Below, piece by piece: positions 28,747 through 40,550 of a DNA stretch of 64,000 bases. Below the pieces are notes generated by a model, which had not been told where the DNA came from, searched no databases, and saw only the letters and a list, made by a program, of their open reading frames with translations. The position numbers were made by a program, and so were the translations under genes. How positions within the stretch are numbered: the stretch's first letter is position 1; each line of letters begins with the position of its first letter. Source of the stretch: Lactarius indigo (taxonomy: Eukaryota > Basidiomycota > Agaricomycetes > Russulales > Russulaceae); NCBI GenBank assembly GCA_025766275.1, contig JAFKAC010000015.1, forward strand, positions 1,302,001 through 1,366,000. Reading direction: 5' to 3'.

Positions 28747-31437
28747 CTAAGTACACAAGAGTCCCATGTCATCGTTGTGCTTCTGCAGCAGGACATGTGG
28801 TAGTGACTTTGTAAAGCCATCCGCAACCATATCCACAGTAGGAGTTCTAATGAGGGTGATGGTCCCCTTTTCAATGTACTCCCGAATGACATGATGCTGT
28901 ATGGCAATGTGCTTAGACCGTCTCCCAGTGACAGGGTTCAAGGCCAAGTCAATGGCACCCTTATTGTCACCATGAAGTGGGATGGGGTCGTCGACCTCAT
29001 ACCCAAGTTCTGTGAGGAAGCTTTGATACCATGCAGCCTGGTTAGCCACATTGGTCATGGCCATGTACTCTGCCTCAGTAGTGTTTTGGGCCACAGTCTT
29101 TTGCTTGCATGAAGACCAGCTTATTGCACCATTGGCTAGTAGGAATACATAACCGGAAGTGGAGTGGCAGTCATCAGTCTGATCAGCCAGACTGGAATCA
29201 CTGTAGCCATGGAGGCCATTGCCACTGGCACCATCATAGACAATACGCATATCCATAGTTCCCACTAAGTAGGACAGGACATACTGTGCAAGTTGCAGAT
29301 GTTGTGGTGAAGGATTCGCTGCGTACTATACCAGTTGTGACACAGCGAAGGAGATATCTGGCCTAGTGCCAATCTGCACATAAAGCAGACTCCCAATCAG
29401 AGATTGATAGTGGGAAATATCTGAGGCAGTTGCCTGCGACGTATATTTAACCAGGTGCTCATCAGCACCAGCAGGCAAGGGTGTGTGGTGTGGTGTAGCA
29501 TCAGACATGCCAAAGTGTTCAAGGACATCCTTGATGTAGCCAGACTGATCTATTTTGATGTGTCTGAGGGAGTGGTTGTGCACAATGTGCATACCAAGAT
29601 AAGACTCTATCTCCCCAAGATCTGTCATCTCATAGTGTTCAGACAAGTCTGACTTAAGACACTTGATACCACTCAACAAGGGACCCAGTATAGTGATGTT
29701 GTCAACATAGACAATAATGAAGAGTGGATCATACCCCTCTTGTTGAGGCATCACATATATGCCAGCATCAGCAAACGTCCGCCTAAAGCCGAGTGCAGTG
29801 AGCACTCCATGGAATTGCAAGTTCCATGTGTGGGAGGCCTGTTTGAGACCATAGATTGCCTTAACCAGGCAACACACCTTCGTCTCAGAGCCAGTGACAG
29901 TGAAACCTTGTGGCTGCTCCATGTAAATCTCCTCATCGAGCATGCCATTGAGAAAAGCAGACTTAACATCCATCTGATGGATGTGCCAGTCCTCCAGCGC
30001 GGCCAATGCTAGGAGTAAACATAGCGACTCAAATCGTGCGATGGGAGAGAAGGTTTCATCAAAATCTATGCCAGGGATCTGCGTGAATCCCTTAGCCATC
30101 AAGTGAGCTCTGTAGTGGCCATCCGCTTTGAGCTTAAAGACCCATTTGGATTTTACTGCCTTGCGATTAGGCAGGAGATCCACTAACTCCCAAGTCCCAT
30201 TCTTAGCTAGGGCATCCATTTCATACTGACACGCCTTAGTCCACTCATCTGCATCCGCAGACTGCATGGCCTCTGCAAAAGTTGCAGGGTCTTGGCCCAT
30301 GAATGCAGCAGCCAGTAACTCCACATACCCCAGACACCTGCTGCACCATGCCGCATTGTCCGCATTGAAGTATCACAGATTGGGCACAGGGACACGAGCA
30401 GTGCACCTTGGTGCATTGTCCATTTCACGCAACAGCTGACTATGCTGTGCACGCTCCTCAAATCCCCCAGGCATTTCTGGTGAGGGTGGAGGGACATTGT
30501 GTATAATGCATGTTGCACTAGGACATGGCGGGGGTGAAGTGGGAGTGGTCTGCTCATGTTTAGGTGTGGTGGGCAGAGTGGGCAGAGCAGGTGGTGGTGT
30601 GGTGGGGCATGGTTGGACTTGTGGGGGGTCTAGAAGGTTTTCTACATCCTCCTCCTCACTACTACTGGAGTGTGCAGGGGAGGGTGCTCACATTGGTGGT
30701 AACACCGGCAGGTGAGGCACAGCAGTCACTGCCGTGCTAGGCACGACTGGTGGCAAAGGTGTGGGGTGTGTCTCAGCACCCTGGAGGGATGGGAAGCTAC
30801 TCTCGTCGAATGTCACATCCCTGGACACTCGGATGGAGTGGGTTGAGTGGTCCCAGAGCTTATAGCCCTTAGATTCGAGCTCAAACCCAATAAGCGTGAC
30901 CTCAATAGCCTTTGCATCCAATTTGCGACACTTATCAGCAGGTACATGCATGTACCCCTTGCATCCAAAGATGTGAAGATGTGAGACATCAGGCACTTTG
31001 CCAGAGTGCCAGAGCTCATAGGGAGTGCGCCACTTAAGCCCATGGACTGGAGAGCGGTTGTAGATGTGCACAGCTGCGCACACTGCATGCTCCCAGAAGC
31101 CTTTAGACATGCCAGCTGTGTGGAGCATGGACATTGCCTTATCCATAATGGTGCGGTTAAACCGCTCAGCTTTACCGTTGGACTGTGGTGAACCCGGCAT
31201 CATGAGGTGATGCTTTATCCCTTTCTGCTTAAGAATGTCCTGCATGACACTCGACATGTACTCGCCACTGCGGTCAGAGTGCAGAGCACGCAGTTTATGG
31301 CCAGACTGGGTTTCACCCCAGGCCAAATACATCTGCAGTGACTTAGCAAACTGATCCTTCGACTTAAGGAAGTGGACCACAGTGAACTTAGTGTGGTCGT
31401 CTATGAAGGTGGCTGTGTACACTGAGCCTTGCAGGGA
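28747..31437 (-). pseudogene. P pol: integrase core, RT and RNase H
   Basis: One frame throughout. Integrase: FIDDHTKF (first Asp), HSDRSGEY (second Asp), SPQSNGKAERFNRT (Glu), near 31400-31140. RT: VFKLKADGHYRAHLMAKGFTQ, MDVKSAFLNGMLDEEIYMEQPQGF, then YVDN where YVDD is expected (about 29705). RNase H: HGYSDSSLADQTDD, TTEAEYMAM, HGDNKGAIDLALNP. Stops: TGA at 30688-30690, one more TGA near 30373, and TAG at 29326-29328. The RT Asp-to-Asn change is explained by GAC GAC to GAC AAC, a CpG transition, and would abolish polymerase activity. Confidence 0.92.
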
Positions 31438-31439
31438 CT

Positions 31440-31469
31440 TGTTGATAAGTGACCCTTGTGCACTTAGTG
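31440..31469 (+). repeat. Copia LTR Q, first 30 bp
   Basis: TGTTGATAAGTGACC and the following bases match the start of P-family LTRs in plus orientation, opposite to element P, which it interrupts. The LTR resumes at 39762 after Gypsy element D. Confidence 0.88.
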
Positions 31470-31923
31470 TGTCACAATTCTTGTTTGGGACCCTTACTGT
31501 ACCAGTTGTGGCTACGGCGGTAAGGTAGATTAGTCACGGACTCAGAGTTTACAATAGGAGGTAGGAGATACGACATGACTCGATCCTAGTACAGGTAGTA
31601 GTAGTACTAGGATTGCGCTACTTACACGATACATTGGATGCTACCGTACTGTAACTCATAGCAGCACTTGAAAGCCTGCTCTTCTTGTATTTAATCTGGC
31701 TTGCAAAGACCAAGATATGCCCTCTTGGTCTTCTTTAATTGTCACTTCTGTCTTGTTCTCTCAGTTCAATCTCGTCTCTTTACCTTTGCCCAAGACACAT
31801 TTTCCTAGCGCCTTCGAAGCATCTAGAAGTTGCCTTCGTGCCATATGTCTCAGGATGTGCTTAGCTAAGTCAAGTCGCCTTATCCCGAAGCTCAAGTCGA
31901 GCTAATGTCGTGACAGCATTACA
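31470..31923 (+). repeat. 5' LTR of element D
   Basis: TGTCACAATTCTTG to GACAGCATTACA. TATTTAAT starts at 31688 and the predicted mRNA start lies 34 bases on, at 31722, in the right arm of the hairpin at 31706-31732. Confidence 0.95.
31706..31732 (+). promoter_or_regulatory. Predicted mRNA 5' end and self-primer hairpin, element D
   Basis: Arms AAGACCAAGA and TCTTGGTCTT with a short loop. The right arm is complementary to AAGACCAAGA just inside the LTR (31926-31935). One arm base differs from the other copies. Confidence 0.6.
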
Positions 31924-31936
31924 TTAAGACCAAGAT
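31924..31936 (+). other. Primer-binding segment of element D
   Basis: TTAAGACCAAGAT immediately follows the LTR, with no match to a tRNA 3' end. Complementary to the predicted mRNA 5' end. Confidence 0.6.
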
Positions 31937-31942
31937 CTCACT

Positions 31943-33942
31943 GCGGCAACCGTCAACACCCTCGATCAGTGGATGAGCTTTCGTCCATACCATTTGGAAC
32001 GCAGAGGAGATCGCAATGTACCCACCTGGTTTTTGGGAGCAGCCCGGTGGAGGGAACGAGGAGACGAAACAGGATACTTCGTCAAGTTCAACAGACCTAC
32101 AAGGTTCAGACTGTTGAGTTCAATTTTGACCATTTGTGTTGGGTAGAGGTTACATGGAACCCCATAGACCACCACTGGGACGTTGTCAGACCAGCAGGAA
32201 GAAATTACCAGTGTGACATTGATGCACGGGAACTTAATTCTCGAGCAGACTGGGGGCCAATAGACAGACAATTAAGGGAACATTCCACAGGGGAAGCCGT
32301 TACTGAAGAAACAGAAGAAGAAGAGCAGAGCGAAGAAGTTCAACCTCAGACTGTCAGACCAATCAAGCAATATACTATCCAACGAGCTGAGTCTCTACAT
32401 ATTTCTGAACAGCCGGAAGTCATCCACGTACAATCACCAGCAGTGGAAATGGCAACAACTACTATGACAGCAGAAGAGATCATCACGATCAGAGAACAGG
32501 CTATGCGAGATGTGGCTGAAGCCATCAGACAAGAATCACAAACACACCTACTCCCGATTAATCCCAAAACTGGGGTATGAATGACTGCAGACGATGTGGC
32601 AATTTTCCGAGCCATAGGACCTGATCAAGGGGACCCACCATCAGCAGAACAACAAGGAATACCGCTGGATCCACCACCAGGCAGGGGAGGACCCCCTGGA
32701 GACAACTTCCCACGTCAACAAAACAGAGGAGGGATGCCCCCAGATGTGCCAAGAGGACTGCTGGGAGGCGGAGAAGGAGGACCACCAGGAGGCGGACCAC
32801 TAGGGGGAGGAGGTCCAGTCGGAGGACATGGACACAAAAAACTAACAGGCAAGCCCCCATCTATCTTTGACAGCGACCGTGCCAAGGTAGACTCATTCCT
32901 CACACAATGGCACGTATATTGGGGGATGAACCTCAACGCCCCCATCATGAGGAACAACTACCACCAATCGCTCCTCTTCCTATCCTACATCAAGGGGATC
33001 AGTGTCAGCAAATGGGTGCTATCCTATCTCAAATGGCTTAATCACCAAATACAACGAAGGGTCAATCAATATACGCGTGCATTGTGGGACGGAGTAGCAG
33101 ATGGGTTCAATCAAAGGTTCGTAAACATGCTCGAGAAAGAACAAGCTCAAGCGCTCCTAAGAAAAGGGATGAAGATGGTGGACGGAGACATCGACAAGTA
33201 CATCAATGAGTTTGAGGAAGCTGCCTGCAAGGTGGGGTACCAACTCAACGATCCACAAACTATCGACTTGTTCACCGTGGGAATACCCAAGAAGTTGTAC
33301 GAGCGAACGTACAACCTCGACGAGCCAGAAATGTTTGATGAGTGGAAGGTGGCTGTACTCTGCCGACAGAAGAACTACATCCACATGCGTGCAAGACTCA
33401 ATGACTACAAGGAAACCCCAAAGAAACAAAACAAGACAGGGAACGCAGGGTGGACAGTTCCCCAGAATATTGCCAACCCTGGGGCCATGGACACATTGGC
33501 AGACCGAACTTGAGCCAAGGCCTGGCTGGCTGGATCAGAAGAAATCGACTACAGCAAACCACCATACACCGGTCTACCCCCCTTCCCTCCGAGGGGAGGG
33601 CCTGGGGTGAGAGGCCGAGGGAGAGGAGGATCTCAACGAGACTTAAGGACGGTGTTGTGCTATAATTGCAATGCACCAGGACATCTCTCACGAAACTGTC
33701 CCCATCCTAGACAACCGCAGCAGTGGCAGCCACAGAACTCCGGACCTTCCAATGTCCAGATGATGGAGACCGATTACTATACACAAGAGCCGCCACCGGC
33801 CCAGATACAAGCCGCATTGACCAGTAAAACTGCAGAGGAACGCGCCAAGGAGTGGCTCACAGGAGTTGCCAACGCCCCAGATGAAGTAAAGGACCTGATA
33901 TTGCAGGACTTGTGGGGAAAAGAGGGTTTTCAGAGTGCCTGA
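31943..33942 (+). pseudogene. D Gag, damaged
   Basis: The conserved N-terminus (DQWMSFRPYHLERRGDRNVP, about 31965) is in a different frame from PVEFNFDHLC-like sequence after about 32105, showing a one-base frameshift there. The remainder is one frame with TGA at 32578-32580 and 33511-33513, both at Arg positions of relatives. Features: MATTTMTAEEI (about 32448), Gly/Pro-rich segment, capsid-like region (FLTQWHVYWGMN, about 32895; KWVLSYLKWLNHQIQRR, about 33010), Arg/Gly stretch and zinc knuckle CYNCNAPGHLSRNC (about 33658). It ends KEGFQSA with TGA at 33940-33942, overlapping pol. Confidence 0.9.
33915..33921 (+). other. Predicted -1 ribosomal frameshift site (element D)
   Basis: G GGA AAA in the gag frame within TGTGGGGAAAAGAGGG. 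Pol is open in -1. GGGTT just downstream can pair with AACCC after the gag stop. Confidence 0.72.
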
Positions 33943-36344
33943 ACCCATTGGCCTGGGTGAGGGCTTTAAATTGTAATTCTGTAATCATGACGCGCTTTTG
34001 TTCTCTTCAAATTCCAGTCTCGATTTGCACAAATTACCGAATGGCCGACATAAAAGCACTGGTGGACTCCGGAGCCATTGACAATTTCTTACATCCAAAC
34101 TTTGCCAAAAAGATGGGCATTGGAACTCAAATGTTGCCCCAGCCATGCAAAATCTGGAACATAGACAACATGGAGAATAAAGCTGGGTCCATCACCCATT
34201 TTACCAACCTGGATGTATACACCAAAGGGTATCACAGGACCATGCGGTTCCTCATCACAGACCTCGGCAGTGAAGAAGTCGTCCTAGGATACCCGTGGTT
34301 GGCAACTTATGAACCAACCATCAACTGGCGAGACACCATCATACACAAAGAGGTCATGCCAGTTGTGATTAGTACGCAGGACAGTCTAAACCATCACACC
34401 ATCATCACAGCAACTCTCACTGATGATCAGAAGGAGGAAATAATCCTTGACATGGACAAAGAAAATACATACCTGCAGGCAACCACATCCACGGAATTAG
34501 CTATCCAAGCAAAGAAGGATGAGGAACCTGTGGAACTGCCAGCAGTATACCAAGCTTTTTGGAAGCTCTTTAGTGAAGAAGCGTCTCAACACTTCCCTCC
34601 CACAAGACCATGGGACCATGCAATTGACTTCAAGCCAACTGCCCCCTCTGCGATAGACTGCAAAATATATCTGTTAATGCAAGAAGAGGAGGGAAAACTC
34701 AAAGAATTTTTGGACGAAAAACTCCAGCAGGGGTATTTACGACCCTCCATTTCCCCATATGCATCATCATTCTTCTTCGTTAAAAAGAAGGATGGAAAGC
34801 TACAACCTGTCCAGGACTATCACATCATCAACTCACATACCATATGCAACCAGTACCTGCTTCCCCTCATCCAAGATCTAATTTATGACCTCAGTAACGC
34901 ACATATTTATACCAAACTTGACATTTGATGGGGGTATAACAACATTCGTATTCGCGATGGTGATCAGGAGAAGGCAGCCTTCAAAACCAAGTTCAGGCTT
35001 TTCGAGCCGATGGTCATGTTCTTTGGACTTACTAACTCACCGGTGACCTTCCAAACCATGATGAATCACATCTATCGAGACACCATCGCCAAGCATGAAC
35101 TCCGTGGCATGGTCATTTGGGTCTACATGGACAACATTGGCATCGCCACACACAAGGGATTCATGTCAGATGACCACATCGCCGTGGTCACAGACATCCT
35201 TCGTGTAGCCCAGGAACATGACTTATACTTCAAGCTCGACAAATGTCTCTTCCACCAACCTCAGATGGATTACCTGGGGGTAATCCTTGAAAAGGGGATA
35301 ACACATATGGACCTGGTAAAAGTTCATGGCATCAAGGACTGGCCAACGCCAACCAAAGTCAGGGATGTGCGATCATTTTTGGGTTTTTGTAACTTTTACC
35401 GTCTATTTATCCAAGGTTTTGCCACCCATGCGTGGCCACTCAACCAACTGATGTGAAAGGACACTGAATGGAGATGGACCGAGGACAAAGACCATGCATT
35501 CAATACTTTGAAATGCCTTGTCACCAAGGAACCAGTGTTAGCACACCCCAACTTACAGGATCAGTTTGAACTGGAAGTCGATGCATCCGGGTTCGCAGTA
35601 GGTGCTGTGCTCCTACAAAAGAAAAATGACGGGCACAAGCACCCTATAGGATATTACTTGGCAACATTGAGCGAAGCTGAGCATAATTATGATATCTACG
35701 ATCTAGAACTCCTTGCCATCATCAAAGCCCTTCGACATTGGAGACCCCTACTTGCAGGATCCCCTCACAAGATCAAAATATTTTCGGATCACCTCAACCT
35801 TCAGTACTGGAAAACACCACAAAAGATCAGTCGGAGAGTCACCCAAGAAGTACTGGAGCTGATGGAGTACAACTTCGAGATCCATCACATCAAAGGGAAG
35901 AACAACGGTAGGGCAGACGCACTATCTAGATGGCCTGACTATGACCAAGGGGAAGAAGATAACCAAGGTGTGGTCGTCCTGCCCCCAGAAGTGTTTGTAT
36001 GAGCTACTAACACCGCACGTGCCTTGGAAATGCACCCTATGCTACAACAACCGAGATGACAACAAGACCCAACCATCATCAAGGCATGGGTCAACGCCCA
36101 TAACCTGAAGAAGATCGAAGGAGAGTGGTACAAGGATGGACAGTTGGTAGTCACCAGACCCATGCCTGCATATCGGGCAATCATACATGACCATCATGAC
36201 CTTCCCGCTCACGGACACCCAGGTATCAGTAGGACTCAACGGATCGTGGAACGACACTATTGGTGGCCTTGCCTTCGCCGAGATGTGTACAAATACGTCG
36301 TGGGCTGTGCCAATTGTCAACGAAACAAGGTCAACACGAGGCCT

Positions 36345-36959
36345 TGATGAACAGCAGACAAAAACAGTATACTCACAGTGGCTAGAAGACTGTGGTGAGA
36401 TATACTTGAGTGCTGGAAGCAGAGGTGTAACAGGGAGATTGCAGGTGAAGCAAAAGAGTCTGGCACACAAACAGTGAGAACTGATGTTATACATTTGGAG
36501 AGAAGGGAGCTTACCTGGCACACAAACAGTGAGAACTGATGTGGACCAGGAGCATACATGCTACTCTACTTATACACTTTCTGGGAGTGACACTATACAA
36601 GGGATGTAACACAAGTCACGTACTACAAGACAGTTATTGTTCTACAAATGGACAAAGGAATGGACGTTCTGAGAACAAGGACAGAAAGAACAAGGAGAGT
36701 CTAGAAGTAAGTGATATCATAATGACATCATAATAAGGATAGAACAAAAAGGGAACAAAGAAAGATACAAGAACGCGTAGTACAATGAACGGTCTGGATA
36801 TGTCCATATGATGTCACTGTACATGATGTCATAGATAAAAAACTCCGAGATTGTACAGATCAAATCTAATCTAAAGCGGTCCTAATTAATCTACAACAGT
36901 CCGTATCTGTAAGTCCGGTCCATTAGAGCCGCTAAGTGCGCAAGGGTCACTTATCAACA
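36345..36959 (-). repeat. Solo Copia LTR S (long form)
   Basis: 615 bp of the P family on the minus strand, flanked by perfect GGCCT (36340-36344 and 36960-36964), in the integrase region of D. It carries the extra 55-bp GT...AG segment. Confidence 0.93.
36460..36514 (-). other. Candidate 55-nt intron inside LTR S
   Basis: Sense strand: GTAAGCTCCCTTCTCTCC at the start, ending GTGTGCCAG. The preceding flank also ends GTGTGCCAG. Its position is the same as the segments in LTRs U and R. Confidence 0.5.
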
Positions 36960-39307
36960 GGCCTACCCGCGCGCCATTATATCCCATTACTGCAGTTACA
37001 GATGCTCCCCCATTTCACACCATTGCACTAGATTTTATCACTAAGTTACCAACCTCTCAGTTGTATGACAGTATCCTCACTATCACAGACCACGACTGCA
37101 GCAAGGCATCAATATTCATTCCATGCAACGAGGAAATCACAGTGGAAGAGACCGCTATTTTGTATGTTAATCATGTGTTCAAGTGATTTGGACTGCCGCT
37201 TAAAATTATTAGTGACCGTGACCCCCGATTTATGTCCAAGTTCATGATGGAGGTGTGCCGAATCCTGAACATCAAGCAGAACATTTCTACGGCATATCAC
37301 CCATGCACTGATGGACAGTCAGAACAGACCAATCAGTGGCTAGAACAATATCTGCGGTTCTGGGCCAATGAGCATCAAGATAACTGGGTGGCATACCTCC
37401 CCATAGCAGAATTCACTCACAATAATTGGCCCCACAAGCACACAAAGCAATCACCATTCATGCTTCTAATGGGCTATAATCCAACAGCGGATTGGATGGA
37501 TAAGCCATCCCCTATCCCAAATGTGATCACAAGGCTGACACAGTTGAAAGAAGCGTGACAATTGGCCCAAGACCTTATCAAGAAGGCACAGGAAAGCTGG
37601 GTGAAACACCAAGATACCCCGTGTTATCAAGTGGGCGACCAAGTATGGCTAGAAGGGAAACACCTTCGAACCAATCAACCAACAGCAAAACTAGCGGCGC
37701 GACACCACGGACCGTTCAGGGTGACTCAGGTGATGTCCCCTTACAATTATTGCCTCGAGCTTCCCACGCAGTGGAGCATCCACCCAGTGTTCCATATAGA
37801 TCTTCTCACACCGTACAAAAGTACAACCATTCACAGCAAAAACTTCCCTCGACCGCCACCTGATCTTGTGGAAGGAGAAGAGGAATACGAAGTCGAGGCC
37901 ATTCTAGATTCTCGGCATTTTGGCTGCTGCAAGAAGCTCCAATATCTCATCAAATGGAAGGGGTATCCTGACTCGGAGAACCAGTGGATCGATAAGGATG
38001 ATGTCTTTGCTCCAGAAGCCATAGAGGCATATCAAGTGGGCCAGACAGCCATGTGACACCTTAAAAGCCAGCCCTCGGACAACCAAGGAGAGTATCCCTC
38101 CTACATCCAATCCTCTCATACTTCTATGCCCACCTCTCCTCTCAGACATGTCACCACGGCGATCCTCCTCGACCAAGTCGCACAAGACACCACTAACATC
38201 CTCCAAGACAACAAAGAAACCGTGGTTCCAGCGGTCCAGCTCACTCCATACACACCTGCAAACATGCAACCAGGGCATATCACTGCTCAAGAATGGGCTA
38301 GCCTCTTACAGAGGTTCCCAGACCCCACACGCCAGCCCAGCAATGAGCAGCATGCCATCGCTCACGTCTTCCAAGATGACAACGGCAATCGGGAACCCAT
38401 CGCCATCATCCCCCTGGACGACGCACTTATCGGTACTAGGGGAGTTTTCCCGGCCAATCGACCTATCGAAGGACCAGCAGGAATCGGAGGCAGAGGAGGT
38501 TTGGCGGAAGACAGCCAGGGACTGGGCCAGCGAACAGTTGAGGTTAGTGCAGGAGAGATTGAGTGAGTTGCAGCGGTGCAGGCAGCGATGCCTGACCAAG
38601 CTGACCATGACAACGAAGATTACTACCCAGTCAGACACCCCCTCCTTCAAATGCACCGCCACCCTACTGATCCCTGAGTCACCCCGTGGCTCGTCCACAC
38701 TGACGGAACCCCCATGTCTTGAGGACATGTGTGACTGCCCAGCGTTGCACCACATACCACCATTATGCCCAACGACGACCCCGTGCAGGTCCTTGCGCCT
38801 GAAGGGTTCCAGGCGAATCAACAGCCCCATTACATTCCTTTCCCCATCACCAGACCGGACAGCGTAGAACAGCAGGCAAGTCATGTACAGATAATCAGAG
38901 GTGCAAACCCTTTCATCCTGGGAGTTATCCCGGGTTCTCCCCACCTTTACAGCAAACCCCTCTACACCCAACCACGACTCTCGGCTGCGAATCGCGCCTT
39001 CATTGCCCACGAGGACCTTGTCATCCTCGCTGCCAACAAACTCACCGACTGCGCACTTAACCACATAGGGGACGAGTCCCTGGTTGCGGAGGTGACGTGT
39101 TATCATGCCATGGCCCATGAGGAAGAGTGCCTGCAGGCGTGGATCTGCCAGCTCCATGCCATGGTCCTTTCTGCCCACAAAGACAAGTTGGACTGTGTCT
39201 ATCGCCTGGAGCGTGTGGACATCTTCTGCCACATTGAGGATGAGCAGCGCAAGTGGGCAGCTCGCGACTTCCAGTGAGTCTGGGGTCTCACGCTGAAAAG
39301 GGGGTGA

Positions 39308-39761
39308 TGTCACAATTCTTGTTTGGGACCCTTACTGTACTGGTTGTGGCTACGGCAGTAAGGTAGATTAGTCATGGACTCAGAGTTTACGATAGGAGGT
39401 AGGAGATACGACATGACTTGATCCTAGTACAGGTAGTAGTAGTACTAGGATTGCGCTACTTACGCGATACATTGGATGCTACTGTACTGTAACTCATAGC
39501 AGCACTTGAAAGCCTGCTCTTCTTGTATTTAATCTGGCTTGCAAAGACCAAGATACACCATCTTGGTCTTCTTTAATTGTCACTTCTGTCTTGTTCTCTC
39601 AGTTCAATCTCGTCTCTTTACCTTTGCCCAAGACACATTTTCCTAGTGCCTTCGAAGCATCTAGAAGTTGCCTTCGTGCCATATGTCTCAGGATGTGCTT
39701 AGCTAAGTCAAGTCGCCTTATCCTGAAGCTCAAGTTGAGCTAACGTTGTGACAGTGTTACA
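39308..39761 (+). repeat. 3' LTR of element D
   Basis: 454 bp, TGTCACAATTCTTG to GACAGTGTTACA, preceded by the purine tract AAAAGGGGGTGA (39296-39307). Hairpin at 39544-39570. Confidence 0.95.
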
Positions 39762-40163
39762 TAGCGGCTCTAATGGACCGGACTTACAGATATGGACTGC
39801 TGTAGATTAATTAGGACCGCTTTAGATTAGATTTGATCTGTACAATCTTGGACACCTTGTATTTTCTTATCTATGACATCACTGTACCATGACATCATGC
39901 AGACTCCTCTAGAACTGTCATTGTACTACACCTTTGTTCTGTCTTTAGATATATCCTTATTGTGATGTCACTATGATATCATCTTAGTCTGGACTTTCTT
40001 TGTTCTTACACTCCTTGTTCTCCATTAGTACATTCCTTTTGTCCACATGTAGAACAACGTCTCTTGTACTGTGTGACTCTATGTTACATCCCTTGTAGTA
40101 GTGTCACTCCTGTAAACAGTATAAGTAGTAGGCTTATACGCTCCTGGTCCACATCAGTTCCTC
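39762..40163 (+). repeat. Copia LTR Q, remainder
   Basis: Continues Q after the target duplication of D: GGCTCTAATGGACC through TATAAGTAG (about 40121) to CCACATCAGTTCCTC, where element H begins at 40164. The rest of Q lies beyond H, outside the window. Two Gypsy elements, D and H, have therefore landed in this one LTR. Confidence 0.85.
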
Positions 40164-40550
40164 TGTTACGGTTTCGAGGGACCGTATGCTGCTAAGTTGT
40201 GACGGAGCTGTGCTCAATGTGTGGTAGAGTCGGGACTCATGTTTTAGCACAAGTCGAGTATTCAGGGAGTCCTTGGCTCACTCAGAGAGATCGCAAGGGA
40301 GAGGGAACAGACAAGTGTTACTCGGTATTCAGAGAACTAAGAGTAGACAAGGATTGTACTACTCTATGAACTACGTCTTATACTCGTACAGACTGGGGTT
40401 TTCGGGGGCCGTTTTCTACAAGACACGTCACTTATCTACTGCTACATGAATGATTCGTGATACTAGCACCATAAGGCATGCTTTTGACAATATGAGGCTT
40501 CTGCAAAACTTCCAGGGTCAATGTTAGAACACACATTGGGTGACGTGACA
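40164..40550 (-). repeat. 3' LTR of element H
   Basis: 387 bp, TGTCACGTCACCC to CTCGAAACCGTAACA on the minus strand. The adjoining sense purine tract is the complement of TAGCCCCCCTA (40551-40561). TATAAG lies near 40380. Confidence 0.82.

Larger units (their letters stand above)
28178..31439 (-). mobile_element. Copia element P, 3' part, minus strand
   Basis: The 3' LTR, RNase H, RT and the integrase core are present. The rest (gag, protease, integrase zinc region, 5' LTR) is missing because Copia LTR Q starts at 31440. Domain order integrase then RT then RNase H is diagnostic of Copia. Confidence 0.92.
33912..39277 (+). pseudogene. D pol polyprotein, eleven TGA stops, interrupted by LTR S
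   Basis: Allowing for S plus its 5-bp duplication, the whole gene stays in one frame to TGA at 39275-39277. Order: protease (VDSGAIDNF, about 34060), RT with YMDN instead of YMDD (about 35130), RNase H (EVDASGFAVGAVLLQKK, SDHLNLQYW), integrase zinc region up to CANCQRNK, LTR S, D-D-E core (DFITKLP, ISDRDPRF, ISTAYHPCTDGQSEQTNQW), chromodomain (EEYEVEAILDS ... LQYLIKWKGYPDSENQW, about 37875-38010), and the C-terminal module (SPLRHVTTAILLDQVAQD ... SPHLYSKPLYTQP ... KWAARDFQ). Premature stops, all TGA: 34926, 35454, 36000, 36057, 37184, 37556, 38054, 38564, 38675, 38720, 38732. Most coincide with Arg in relatives. Confidence 0.93.
31470..39761 (+). mobile_element. Gypsy chromovirus D, complete structure, plus strand
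   Basis: Both LTRs are 454 bp. The target duplication is TAGTG (31465-31469) and TAGCG (39762-39766), differing by a CpG transition. It sits inside Copia LTR Q and contains solo Copia LTR S (36345-36959). Same family as B and G. The LTRs differ at about 18 positions, 17 of them transitions, so it is older than C or F. Confidence 0.95.

Noticed and set aside
31443..31470. 31440-31469 as the 5' LTR of Copia P
   Set aside because: It is in the opposite orientation to P, and no gag, protease or primer site lies between it and integrase. It is the start of another LTR (Q).
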